Below are positions 17,723 through 26,900 of a DNA stretch of 64,000 nt, in pieces. The notes under the pieces are model-generated. The model worked only from the letters and a program-made list of their open reading frames with translations, had not been told where the DNA came from and did no database searches. Origin of the DNA: Flavobacteriales bacterium (GTDB lineage Bacteria > Bacteroidota > Bacteroidia > Flavobacteriales_G > JALEGO01); contig JAHDCS010000002.1 of NCBI GenBank assembly GCA_020629755.1, forward strand, positions 1-64,000, in the 5' to 3' direction. The position numbers were made by a program, and so were the translations under genes. Position 1 is the first letter of the stretch. Every line of letters starts with the position of its first letter.

Positions 17723-20173
17723 ATGATTCTAAATAAAAAAATCCCACACTGGTATTGTAGATATATTTTATTAAGTCTTTGGTTGTTAATTTTTTCTTTA
17801 GAGTCGTATGCGCAGTATACCCTTCAGGGTAATTTGTTTATTCAAGACCAAAAAAAAGAACCTGTTATATTTGCCAATACCTATCTTTTAAATACACAAA
17901 AAGGGACCCAATCAAATCTTAAGGGGGGGTTTGAAATTCTGGATGTAAAAGAAGGAAACTACACCCTTGTTATTTCGGCCGTTGGATTTGAAGACATCCA
18001 TAAAAAGATTCACGTGCCCAGTGATTCAAATTTAGGGGGGATTGAAATGAAAAAAAGTATTTCTCTTTTACCTGAAGTACAAGTGATTACACACAAATCC
18101 GGAAAGCAAATTAAAAAAACAGGATCAGTACAGCTCATAGATAAAAAAGAGATTGAAAAATTTAATTATACGGACATTAACAACCTACTTGCTGCAAAAC
18201 CAGGCGTAAGCATTCAGCAAGAAGATGGTTTTGGGTTAAGACCAAACATCGGCCTAAGAGGCAGCGGCACACAGCGCAGTGCAAAAATTTCTATTTTAGA
18301 AGACGGCATACCTGTATCGCCAGCTCCTTATACTGCTCCGGCAGCGTATTACTTTCCGACCATAGGCCGGATGCAATCGGTAGAAATCAGCAAGGGGAGT
18401 AGTCAAATCATGTATGGCCCGATTACAACATCAGGGGCTATTAATTTTATTTCGAGTTCTATTTCTGAGACCTTTAACCTAAACGCATCTTTATCAGCCG
18501 GATCTTTTCAAACACAAAACCTCCATGTAAACCTTTCAGAATTTAAAGGACGTTTTGGATATTTAATTGATGTATTCAAGTACAGCTCAAATGGGTTTAA
18601 AAACTTAGCAGACCAAAACACAGGGTTTGACAAAACAGACTACCTTTTAAAGTTTGGCTATAGAAGCAAAGAAACAGACCGTTTTAATCACAGTATTTAT
18701 ATAAAAGCACTTTTTGGTCATGAGATGTCTAATGAGACTTATTTAGGATTAACACAAAACGATTTTTCAGCCAATCCCTACAACAGATATTTGGCCTCAA
18801 GAAATGATCAAATGAAAACGAATAACAAACAGTTTTCAATTCACCATACCTTAGAGTTTTCAAAAAGCGTACAACTTATCACGACAGGGTATCTTCATTT
18901 TTTTGATAGAAATTGGTACAAGTTAAATGATATAACCGATCAAAATCAAGAGCGGATTAAAATAGCATCTATTGTAAATAATCCTACTATCTATCAAGAG
19001 CATTACAAAGCACTTGGTGGGTATTCGTCTAATTTCACTTACCGCTTAAAAGCAAACAACAGAGCCTATTCTTCTAAAGGGGTGCAAACACAATTAGTGA
19101 AGAAATTCTCTGCTAAAACAATACAACATACAGCGCGTTTGTCTGTGCGTTACCATTTTGATGATGTAGATCGTTATCAGTGGACAGATGATTACCAAAT
19201 GCTCTCAGATCAAATGAGTGTCATAAATTATGGAACACCTGGGTCAGAGAGTAATAAAGTGGCTTATTCAAAAGCTTTTTCTGGGTATTTGGTAGATGAA
19301 ATTAACATCAAAAAATTAATGTTAAACGTAGGTTTAAGAGTTGAAAACATCTTTGCGCACCAAAGTGATTATGGCAAACAAGATATAGAAAGAACAGAAA
19401 GCGACTTGGTAATAAAAGAAAATGCTGTTTTTGCTTTAATGCCTGGTATTGGCTTTCATTATGCTGTAGATAGCAGCTCTTCTATTTTCGGAGGGATACA
19501 CAAGGGCTTTGCGCCTCCTGGATATAATCCAGATACACGGCCAGAAAGCAGTTTAAATTATGAATTAGGTCATGCGATTCAAAAAAATAGATTTAAAAGT
19601 GAACTGGTGTTGTTTTATAACGATTATGCGAATCTTTTAGGTTCTGATTTAGCTGCTGTTGGGGGGCAAGGCTCAGACAATCTGTTTAACGGAGGCAGCG
19701 CACAAACCAAAGGCTTAGAATATCAATTGAGTTACCTTTTTACTTTAGATAAAAAAGCAAAACTCACCTTACCGATTCAATTATCGTATACGTATACGGA
19801 TGCTTTTTTTGAAAATAGCTTTGAGAGTGATTTTGATGGATGGGGAGATGTTGTTTCAGGAGACAGATTGCCTTATGTGCCCAAACATCAGATATCCACT
19901 CAAATAAGCATTAATTACATGCGTTTTAGTGCCCATATGACTTCTCGATTTATTTCGTCTGTGATTGCAGAAAACTCTTCTGATCGTCCACTATACATAC
20001 CAGACTATTTCACAACAGATTTAAGCCTTCATTTTGCCTTAAAACCACAAATAAAATTATGGACAAGCATTACAAATATAAGCGATGAAGTTTATAATGT
20101 TTCTGTTCATCCAGCAGGATATAGGCCCGGAATGCCGCGCGCCTTTTTAGTGGGAGTAAAAGCGCGTTTTTAA
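17723..20173 (+). CDS. TonB-dependent outer-membrane receptor, FecA-like
   Basis: An 816-residue outer-membrane receptor. A signal peptide (about 1-32) precedes a carboxypeptidase-regulatory-like beta domain (about 35-115), then the plug (about 120-235) with VQLIDKKEIEKFNYTDIN and the FecA-type signature RPNIGLRGSGTQRSAKISIL, and a 22-strand barrel ending in a C-terminal Phe (VGVKARF). The closest known relatives carry ferric citrate or other siderophores, but the substrate cannot be read from sequence. It needs TonB-ExbB-ExbD energy, provided in part by the operon at 8.1-10.5 kb. A GGGGGGAT octamer lies at 18035. Downstream is a hairpin shared with ssb. Confidence 0.88.
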   Translation: MILNKKIPHWYCRYILLSLWLLIFSLESYAQYTLQGNLFIQDQKKEPVIFANTYLLNTQKGTQSNLKGGFEILDVKEGNYTLVISAVGFEDIHKKIHVPSDSNLGGIEMKKSISLLPEVQVITHKSGKQIKKTGSVQLIDKKEIEKFNYTDINNLLAAKPGVSIQQEDGFGLRPNIGLRGSGTQRSAKISILEDGIPVSPAPYTAPAAYYFPTIGRMQSVEISKGSSQIMYGPITTSGAINFISSSISETFNLNASLSAGSFQTQNLHVNLSEFKGRFGYLIDVFKYSSNGFKNLADQNTGFDKTDYLLKFGYRSKETDRFNHSIYIKALFGHEMSNETYLGLTQNDFSANPYNRYLASRNDQMKTNNKQFSIHHTLEFSKSVQLITTGYLHFFDRNWYKLNDITDQNQERIKIASIVNNPTIYQEHYKALGGYSSNFTYRLKANNRAYSSKGVQTQLVKKFSAKTIQHTARLSVRYHFDDVDRYQWTDDYQMLSDQMSVINYGTPGSESNKVAYSKAFSGYLVDEINIKKLMLNVGLRVENIFAHQSDYGKQDIERTESDLVIKENAVFALMPGIGFHYAVDSSSSIFGGIHKGFAPPGYNPDTRPESSLNYELGHAIQKNRFKSELVLFYNDYANLLGSDLAAVGGQGSDNLFNGGSAQTKGLEYQLSYLFTLDKKAKLTLPIQLSYTYTDAFFENSFESDFDGWGDVVSGDRLPYVPKHQISTQISINYMRFSAHMTSRFISSVIAENSSDRPLYIPDYFTTDLSLHFALKPQIKLWTSITNISDEVYNVSVHPAGYRPGMPRAFLVGVKARF

Positions 20174-20215
20174 GCTCGTTTTACAAAGTTAGTGAAGAAC
20201 CAAAAACGTATATTT

Positions 20216-20259
20216 TTCAAAAAAATTAGAGCTGCATCACAGAAGAAGCAACTCTAATT
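20216..20259 (-). terminator. Intrinsic terminator for ssb
   Basis: On the minus strand an 8-bp stem (AATTAGAG with CTCTAATT, 20224-20231 and 20252-20259), extended by a further mostly paired segment, is followed directly by a run of T. It lies between the convergent receptor and ssb genes and could slow transcription from both sides. Confidence 0.55.
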
Positions 20260-20305
20260 CCAAAATTATTTTAGAGGTTTTGAAAAGAACTCTTTTAGTC
20301 TATTT

Positions 20306-20644
20306 TTACTTCTTTTTGACTTTATCAAGCATTAAAATACTCGAGGCAATCACCTCGCTAATGGTTTTTATTTTGCCTTCAGGGTCTTCGTATTTCCGAT
20401 GTACTAGTTTACCTTCAACCGCAATTTTTTTGCCTTTATGCAGATGAGTTTTAACAATTCCTGCTAATTTGCCCCAGGCTATTACTTTATGCCAATTGGT
20501 TTTTTCAACATATTCGCCTTCTTTATTGACATACTTTTCGCTAGTTGCCAAGCTCATTTTTGAGAGTTTACTCCCGTTTTCTAAAACTTTAGTTTCGGGA
20601 TCAGCCCCTAAATTTCCGATTAATCTAACAGAGTTATCGATCAT
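20306..20644 (-). CDS. ssb: Short single-stranded DNA-binding protein without acidic tail
   Basis: An OB-fold SSB of 112 residues (VRLIGNLGADPETKVLENG, TNWHKVIAWGKLAG, KIAVEGKLVHRKYED). It ends ...LMLDKVKKK and has neither the glycine-rich linker nor the acidic DDxxPF tip by which the main SSB recruits replication and repair partners. Flavobacteria often have such a short copy beside a full-length one, and in other bacteria tail-less SSB paralogues act in natural transformation. Role here is not decided. It is transcribed divergently from the zinc-ribbon gene. Confidence 0.85.
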   Translation of the reverse strand: MIDNSVRLIGNLGADPETKVLENGSKLSKMSLATSEKYVNKEGEYVEKTNWHKVIAWGKLAGIVKTHLHKGKKIAVEGKLVHRKYEDPEGKIKTISEVIASSILMLDKVKKK

Positions 20645-20826
20645 GATTTATAATTTAAAATTAACAATCACAAAGTTTATAAATCAAAAACAAACAACTG
20701 AATATTAAACACTTATATCCGATTATAAACGTCATTAATCGTTTGTAGACACTTAATTTATCGGACCACTTGACTAATGTAATCTTGTTTTTTACATTAT
20801 GTTCTATAGATCATAAACTTTTGTAT

Positions 20827-21189
20827 ATGCAACAAACTTGTATTCATTGCGGAGACATTTATAGAGGGCGGACAGATAAAAAGTATTGTTCTTCATCGTG
20901 TAGAAGTTCGTACCACAACAAAGTCAATTACAAAGACTTATTCCCGCTTAAAAAAATCAATAATCTATTAAAAAACAATTATAAAATACTCAATCAATTA
21001 ACCTATAAGAATAAACCGGTAAAAACATCTAAAGAAAATTTAGTGAATGCTGGGTTTAACTTTAATTATTTTACCAATACTTTTCCGGCTAAAAATGGCC
21101 AAACGTATTTTTTCTGTTACGATAGAGGTTATCTGCCTTTAGACAATGGTTTGTATAGTATAGTGGTCAAAAGAGAATTAATGAACTGA
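20827..21189 (+). CDS. Small zinc-ribbon-like protein of unknown function
   Basis: A 120-residue protein. The start is placed at the ATG at 20827 because the CxxC motif follows immediately (MQQTCIHCGDIYRGRTDKKY) and the upstream extension is rich in hydrophobic codons with no conserved look. The N-terminal CxxC ... CSSSC pattern (residues 5-8 and 22-26) suggests one bound zinc. The rest is Lys/Asn/Tyr rich without a known domain. Similar short proteins with C-x2-C-G-x2-Y-x-G-R-x-D-K are widespread in Bacteroidota. Function unknown; it might bind nucleic acid. Confidence 0.65.
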   Translation: MQQTCIHCGDIYRGRTDKKYCSSSCRSSYHNKVNYKDLFPLKKINNLLKNNYKILNQLTYKNKPVKTSKENLVNAGFNFNYFTNTFPAKNGQTYFFCYDRGYLPLDNGLYSIVVKRELMN

Positions 21190-21223
21190 ATGACGTTTTA
21201 TATCATTTGGCATGCTTTTTGTT

Positions 21224-21231
21224 TAGATTTG
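21224..21231 (+). promoter_or_regulatory. Bacteroidota -7 box before the DUF4476 pair
   Basis: TAGATTTG matches TAnnTTTG and ends 13 nt before the ATG at 21245. A TTG lies 14 nt upstream of it. Confidence 0.5.
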
Positions 21232-21244
21232 CAAAAAAAGCAAA

Positions 21245-22174
21245 ATGAACAAACTAACTATATTTTATCTGTTTTTATGCAGTAGTATTTTAAGTGCACA
21301 AAACATCTCAGATGCTGAGGTTTATTCTGAAAATGGAGAACGTTTTTATTTGATTTTAAACGGGGTACAGCAAAACCAAAATCCTGAAACAAACATTTTA
21401 GTACAAGGACTGACATCTAGCTTTTATCATGCAAAAGTTATTTTTGAAAATGGCTTTCCAGATATTGAGATGAAGTATTTTCGAGTTCAAAATGTAGATG
21501 ATCAATGGGGAAAAGTAACCTATGTGATCAAACAAAACAAAAAAGGAGAATACAAAATGCGCTACAGAGATTTTGTGCCTTATGCGCAAATGCCTCCGCC
21601 ATCGCCTACCGTGGTTGTGGTGCCTTACCATACTAATCAGGGCGGTGTTACAGTATCTAAAACCACCACCACTCAATCCTCAAGACCAAGTGGGGATAAT
21701 GTCAATGTTGGCATGAATATAGGAGGTGTTAATTTTGGCATGAATGTCAATATCAATGATAATGAACAGCAAACAGAAACGATGACCACCACAACTACTA
21801 CACACACTACAACATCATCACAAGTGTATCATCAAGAACCGGTTGTTGAAGCCTATATTCCAGGGTATACAGGCAGAGTAGGCTGCCAAGGCTATCCAAT
21901 GACTGCGGCTTCTTTTTCTGCTGCTTTATCTAGTGTTAGATCTAAAGATTTTGATCGAACTAAGCTTTCTCAAGCCAAGCAAATAGCGTCTTCTAATTGT
22001 TTAACAGCCCAGCAGGTAAAAGAGATTGCCCTACTTTTTGATTTTGAAAATCACCGATTAGATTTTGCTAAATTTGCCTACTCTAAAACGGTTGACATAG
22101 ATAATTATTTTGTGGTCAGTGATGTATTTGAATTTGAACACAATGTAAGAGAACTTAATAACTATATAAACTAA
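21245..22174 (+). CDS. DUF4476 domain secreted protein (copy 1)
   Basis: A 309-residue exported protein: signal peptide to about 18 (LSAQ), a beta-rich N-terminal domain (about 20-110), a low-complexity Thr/Pro/Asn linker (about 115-215, including a run of Thr), and a C-terminal DUF4476 domain (about 222-309) with DFDRTKLSQAKQIASSNCLT and VKEIALLFDFENHRLDFAKF. DUF4476 is a helical domain common in Bacteroidota periplasmic proteins of unknown function. The neighbouring downstream gene is a paralogue with the same plan, 7 nt away, so the pair forms one operon. Confidence 0.8.
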   Translation: MNKLTIFYLFLCSSILSAQNISDAEVYSENGERFYLILNGVQQNQNPETNILVQGLTSSFYHAKVIFENGFPDIEMKYFRVQNVDDQWGKVTYVIKQNKKGEYKMRYRDFVPYAQMPPPSPTVVVVPYHTNQGGVTVSKTTTTQSSRPSGDNVNVGMNIGGVNFGMNVNINDNEQQTETMTTTTTTHTTTSSQVYHQEPVVEAYIPGYTGRVGCQGYPMTAASFSAALSSVRSKDFDRTKLSQAKQIASSNCLTAQQVKEIALLFDFENHRLDFAKFAYSKTVDIDNYFVVSDVFEFEHNVRELNNYIN

Positions 22175-22181
22175 AACAGAT

Positions 22182-23072
22182 ATGAAAACCTTTATTATTC
22201 ACTTTTTTCTAGGACTCTTTTTTATCACTTCGGCTTTGGCGCAGAATCAGCCGTCGAGTAGCATGTATGTATATGCTCAAAATGGCGAGTCTTTTTATTT
22301 GGTTTTAAACGGAATACGCCAAAATTATTATCCTCAGAGCAGTGTTCAATTAAGCGGATTAACAGGTACAGATTACTCGGTACAGGTAGTATTTAAGAAC
22401 GGGCATTTAGGTAAAATTGGGCCGGTCAATTGTTCTATTGTAGACGCGAGTTTTCAGTATGGGCAAAGTATTTATAAAGTTGGGATTAACGATATGGGCT
22501 TTTATGACTTTACTCTGGAGCATTTTTTTCCGGGCTTTACTTTAATGCCAACCAATCAAACACACCATGTTGTTAGTTATCATAACGTTACTTATGATCA
22601 GCCGCCTGCTCATCATCCTTTTCATCCTATATCAGGACAAGCGATCGGTTCAACAATAACTTGTTTACCAACATGCACACCAAACCATCATGTTTGCGGA
22701 ATAACATCCACTACAGAAGTTGCACAGCCTGCGCCCCCGGCTAATCCAATGCCCAATTATAATGGAGTCGTTGGTTGTGCAGACTGGCCTATTTCTGATC
22801 AAGATTTTCAAAGAGCCTTACAAAGCATTCAGAAAAAAGATTTTGACCGTACAAAACTTGTGGTGGCCAAGCAAATTACAAGAGTAAATTGCTTAACAGC
22901 ACTACAAGTCAAAAAAATAGCCTCTTTATTTGACTTTGATAGCGCAAAACTTGAATATGCAAAGTTTGCCTATGAACACACCTATGACATAGGTAATTAT
23001 TTTATTGTGAACGATGTGTTTGACTTTGATAAAAATGCTAGAGAGCTAAGCCTATACATCACCAATAAATAA
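22182..23072 (+). CDS. DUF4476 domain secreted protein (copy 2)
   Basis: A 296-residue paralogue of the preceding protein with the same order: signal peptide (to about LAQ, residue 21), N-terminal beta domain (YVYAQNGESFYLVLNGIRQN, compare YSENGERFYLILNGVQQN in copy 1), a linker that is His/Pro-rich rather than Thr-rich, and a C-terminal DUF4476 domain (KKDFDRTKLVVAKQITRVNC). The conserved ends and diverged linkers indicate tandem duplication followed by linker divergence. The His-rich linker (several His pairs near 125-165) could bind metal; that is inference. Confidence 0.8.
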   Translation: MKTFIIHFFLGLFFITSALAQNQPSSSMYVYAQNGESFYLVLNGIRQNYYPQSSVQLSGLTGTDYSVQVVFKNGHLGKIGPVNCSIVDASFQYGQSIYKVGINDMGFYDFTLEHFFPGFTLMPTNQTHHVVSYHNVTYDQPPAHHPFHPISGQAIGSTITCLPTCTPNHHVCGITSTTEVAQPAPPANPMPNYNGVVGCADWPISDQDFQRALQSIQKKDFDRTKLVVAKQITRVNCLTALQVKKIASLFDFDSAKLEYAKFAYEHTYDIGNYFIVNDVFDFDKNARELSLYITNK

Positions 23073-23098
23073 AAGGGCTTTAAAAATCTTAGTAGATC

Positions 23099-23908
23099 TT
23101 ATTCAGTCAATGCGGCCTTAATTTTCACTAGCGTTTTAAGTAAAGGCTTTAGCTGATCTAAAGGCAGCATGTTTGCTCCATCAGAACGTGCGTTTTTTGG
23201 CTCAGGATGAGTCTCAATAAAAAGACCATTAGCCCCTACGGCAATAGCAGCCTTGGCAATGGTGTCTATGCCTTGGGGTGTTCCGCCTGTTACTCCTGAA
23301 GCATTATTTGGCCTTTGAACACTATGTGTGACATCCATAATGACAGGAAAACCATTTTTTTGCATCAATGGAATATTTCTAAAATCGACTACCAAATCAG
23401 CATAACCAAAAGAATTGCCTCGTTCGGTTATTAAAACATGTTTGTTATTGTAGTGGGTGATTTTTTCGGCCGCATATTTCATAGTAGATGCCGATGCAAA
23501 TTGTCCTTTTTTGATGTTGATTATTTTACCGGTTTGCGCGGCAGCTTTAAGTAAATGTGTTTGTCGACATAAAAAGGCTGGTATTTGCAATACATCTGCC
23601 ACTTCAGCAGCCATTTCAGCTTGTTGTTCAGTGTGTATGTCTGTTAGTATAGGCACATTAAAATGCTGTTTTACTTGCTGTAAAATGTGTAGTGATTTTT
23701 CAATACCTATGCTTGAGAATGATTCAACAGAGGTTCTATTCGCTTTTTCAAAAGACGCTTTAAAAATATAAGGCAAGCCCAATTCATCTGTGATGGTCTT
23801 ACATTTCTTAGCAATTTGAAAACAATTTTCTTGGCTTTCGACTGCGCAAGGTCCTGCAATTAAAAAAAAGTCAGATGTATTTTGAAGTGTGTGGTATAAA
23901 TTTTTCAT
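23099..23908 (-). CDS. kdsA: 3-deoxy-8-phosphooctulonate synthase (KDO-8-P synthase)
   Basis: KdsA, 269 residues, condenses arabinose-5-phosphate with phosphoenolpyruvate to KDO-8-phosphate for lipopolysaccharide core. Signatures: IAGPCAVES at 17-25, FKASFEKANRTS near 49-60, ILTDIHTE near 93, and DVTHSVQRPNNASG near 191. The Cys at position 21 in GPC is the metal ligand of the metal-dependent class, unlike the E. coli type. It lies 14 nt after the porU2 stop and is probably the last gene of porV2-porU2-kdsA. Its ATG is part of a GGGGGGATG string. Confidence 0.93.
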   Translation of the reverse strand: MKNLYHTLQNTSDFFLIAGPCAVESQENCFQIAKKCKTITDELGLPYIFKASFEKANRTSVESFSSIGIEKSLHILQQVKQHFNVPILTDIHTEQQAEMAAEVADVLQIPAFLCRQTHLLKAAAQTGKIINIKKGQFASASTMKYAAEKITHYNNKHVLITERGNSFGYADLVVDFRNIPLMQKNGFPVIMDVTHSVQRPNNASGVTGGTPQGIDTIAKAAIAVGANGLFIETHPEPKNARSDGANMLPLDQLKPLLKTLVKIKAALTE

Positions 23909-23922
23909 CCCCCCTAAAAGAA

Positions 23923-26900
23923 TTAACGTATGATATACATTTTACCAAAGCCTTTTTTAAAGTACGCATCGGCGCCAGAAGTTCTATGCTTAATCTCTTC
24001 ACCATTATGCTTAATAATTGCGCGGTATAAATAGGCGCCATTAGCCAGCTTATCTCCATAACGGTCAGTGCCATCCCACCGAAAAGAACTAATGTTTTTG
24101 CCAATATGCAGTGGCCCTAATTCGTCTTTGTTGATTTCTCTAACCAGCTTACCGCTTACAGTTAAAATTTGAATTTTAAACACATCAGGTACAGTACTTC
24201 CTGTTAAGGTAAACACAAACTGAGTATGGCTAGAAAACGGGTTGGGGTAATTTACAATTTGTGTGATAGACGATTCTAACACCACCTCAAAAGTGATTTC
24301 ATAAGGCTCAGAAGCCGCTTTGTTTGAAGACTTATCCCAGGCTTGAACGCGCAGGGTGTAAATACCATCTTTAGTAAATTTAGGGCTTAACCCCACCTTA
24401 AAGTGTTCATTGTTTGCAGAGGCTAAAGTTACATTTGACGTGTATAAGCTGGTTGTTGTATTAAAGTGAATCGGAATAACAGTGCCCAATGGGTCAATAA
24501 GGGCCATTTGTATGTTTGAGGTGTCGCTTATTTGATTTAGGAGCTTATTTAAATTATTGTCGGTTATACTTATTTCAATAAAAGGTTCGGCAGACACAAT
24601 ATCGCCATCTAAGATTCTTTGATTGTCAAAGGTCACATCAATTAAAGGGTTTATTTTATCAATGTTGAGCTTAAAGGGGATGTTTAAGAGATTATTAAAA
24701 TGATACTGTTCAATTTGCCAAAGCGAATCTTCAGGGTTTACATCAACGGTTAATATGTTTTCTGAGCCCATATTAGCAGTTGAAAAGGATAGAGTGTCGT
24801 ATAAAACTTCTCCAGAAAGGAGCGGAGCTTGGGTTTGGTAGGGGATATTGATAATAGATCCGTTTTGATGCAATACATTATAAGACACACGAAGAGAATC
24901 CATGTCTACTTCACTTATGTTTTCAATAGCCACAGCGAAGTGAAGACTATCGCCTTCTTCTAAAGTGTCAGCGCTTAAATACAAGCCCTTTTTAGGATTT
25001 ATAGCTGCTTCAGGAGCCGTTTCATATAAGACATGCCAGTATGAAGGTTGAGCGGGGTATTCATTTACGCTGTCTTTTAAAAAAGAGCGAAGTTTAATAT
25101 TCGGAAAATTATTTGCTGTGACAAGCGTCGATAAATTCAAAACATCTGAGGAGAGTAAGTCATAAGAGTGCAACACTTGATTGTTTTGATCTAATATTTC
25201 TAGACCAATGCTGTCTTGAAAGTCATTTTCTGTATTTTGATACTTCCAATGTAAGCTTTGCCATGCTGATGCAGGTCCGATTAGGGGGGATGTGTGTTTG
25301 CCAGAATTACCTAATCCTTCTAAATCAACAGAAAGTGAAATATTTTGATTAATACTATCGCCTACAATTTCTTGCGTGGTAGACGGATCGCCAATCTTGG
25401 TAAAGAAAATCCAAGGGCGGTCATCAGGCAAAGTGTCTAAAGCAAAAGCACCTAAATTATTTAATGATTGTTTAAGACTCGAGCTATTGAGTGTTGTACC
25501 GGTTTGATAATCTACTTTTCTTACCGTATAGATTAAAAGATAGTGCCCGTTGGGGATTTTATTTTGTAGCATACTCGCTAGTGAGTCTATCTGTTCTGGA
25601 TGATTGGCTAAAAAGGAGAAGTACTGTTTGGTATGCACAGGGAAATTTGAGTTGCAGTTATTAGAATTAGACTCCCACAGATTATTGCCATTACCAAAAT
25701 CATTTTCTGGATAATTTATGGTATCTCCATTTACAATATTGGCAACCTCCCAAGGCTTTAGAGTGATTGGATCTATCACAGCTACTTTAAATGCGGGTTG
25801 TCCTCCGCAAGCATTTTTTCCTTGTAATATGCCATTAATGCTAAAAAAGGTGCCGTCTAAATCAGTGATCCATTGTCGACCAATTACATTACAAAATAAA
25901 GAAGCAGAAGAAGAATCATACGTAATGTTTCTACTTGGTTTATTGTATTGTAGAGATGAAAATGTATTGTGTTTGAGTTGATAGAAATGATCTTGCCCCC
26001 ATCCGGTTTTACCTGATATAAATTGAAAAGAATGCTCACGCCATTTTAATGAATCTGGGTCTAAAGCCTTGGGGCTACAACGCCAAAAATACACAATACT
26101 ATCTGTAGTAATAGGGAAAGACGCATTCCATTCTACTACACCACCTGATGAAGATATAATGGTTTCTTGCTTGACAGGGCTATTGTATGCATCGGTTGTG
26201 TCGAGCTGAAGGATGTATTCTTTTTCTTGAGCTAGAGTATTAGCTGTAGAGGCCTTTAAAGGAAACGAGAGCCAGTCAACCACTTGATAATTATAGGGGT
26301 AAACAGGGATAATTTCATTAGAGCTTATAACAAGAGAGGCATTAACATCATTTAGGGTATTGTTGTTTAATTCAGAAGCTTCATCTATTAAATTTAACGG
26401 GTCAATAATAACCTTAAAGGTATTAAGCCCTACCCCAATGGAACCGTTAATGGGCAATGTAAACCTAAGAGTATCGTCAAATGCAATAGGAGATGCAGTA
26501 AAGTTGTAGACCTCTTGTTGCCCACCTGGAAATGTGCGCTGAACGGCAATAGCTACTTGCTGAGTGTCTGTAATACCTAAATTAGCACAACGCACCAACA
26601 GATCAAAACTATCGACAGCCAAAGAGGGGTTTTCAGGGTTAAAAGCTATATAAGAAGGCTCTATTACAGCATAATCTACTTTTTTATTGGCCGTGAGTTG
26701 TAATGAAGGATCGCCGTGTAATACGGTCTCAAAACCTGTAATTTTAACTAATGGCGCATTTGGGTTGTTTAAGATAGATTCTTCAATGCTAATTTGTAAG
26801 AGTTCACCTATGCTTGCAGCGTAGTGATTTTTAGACATGTTACTGTATATTTTAGCGGTTAAATTATCAAGGTAACTTGGCAAGCCTTGATCTGATTGGG

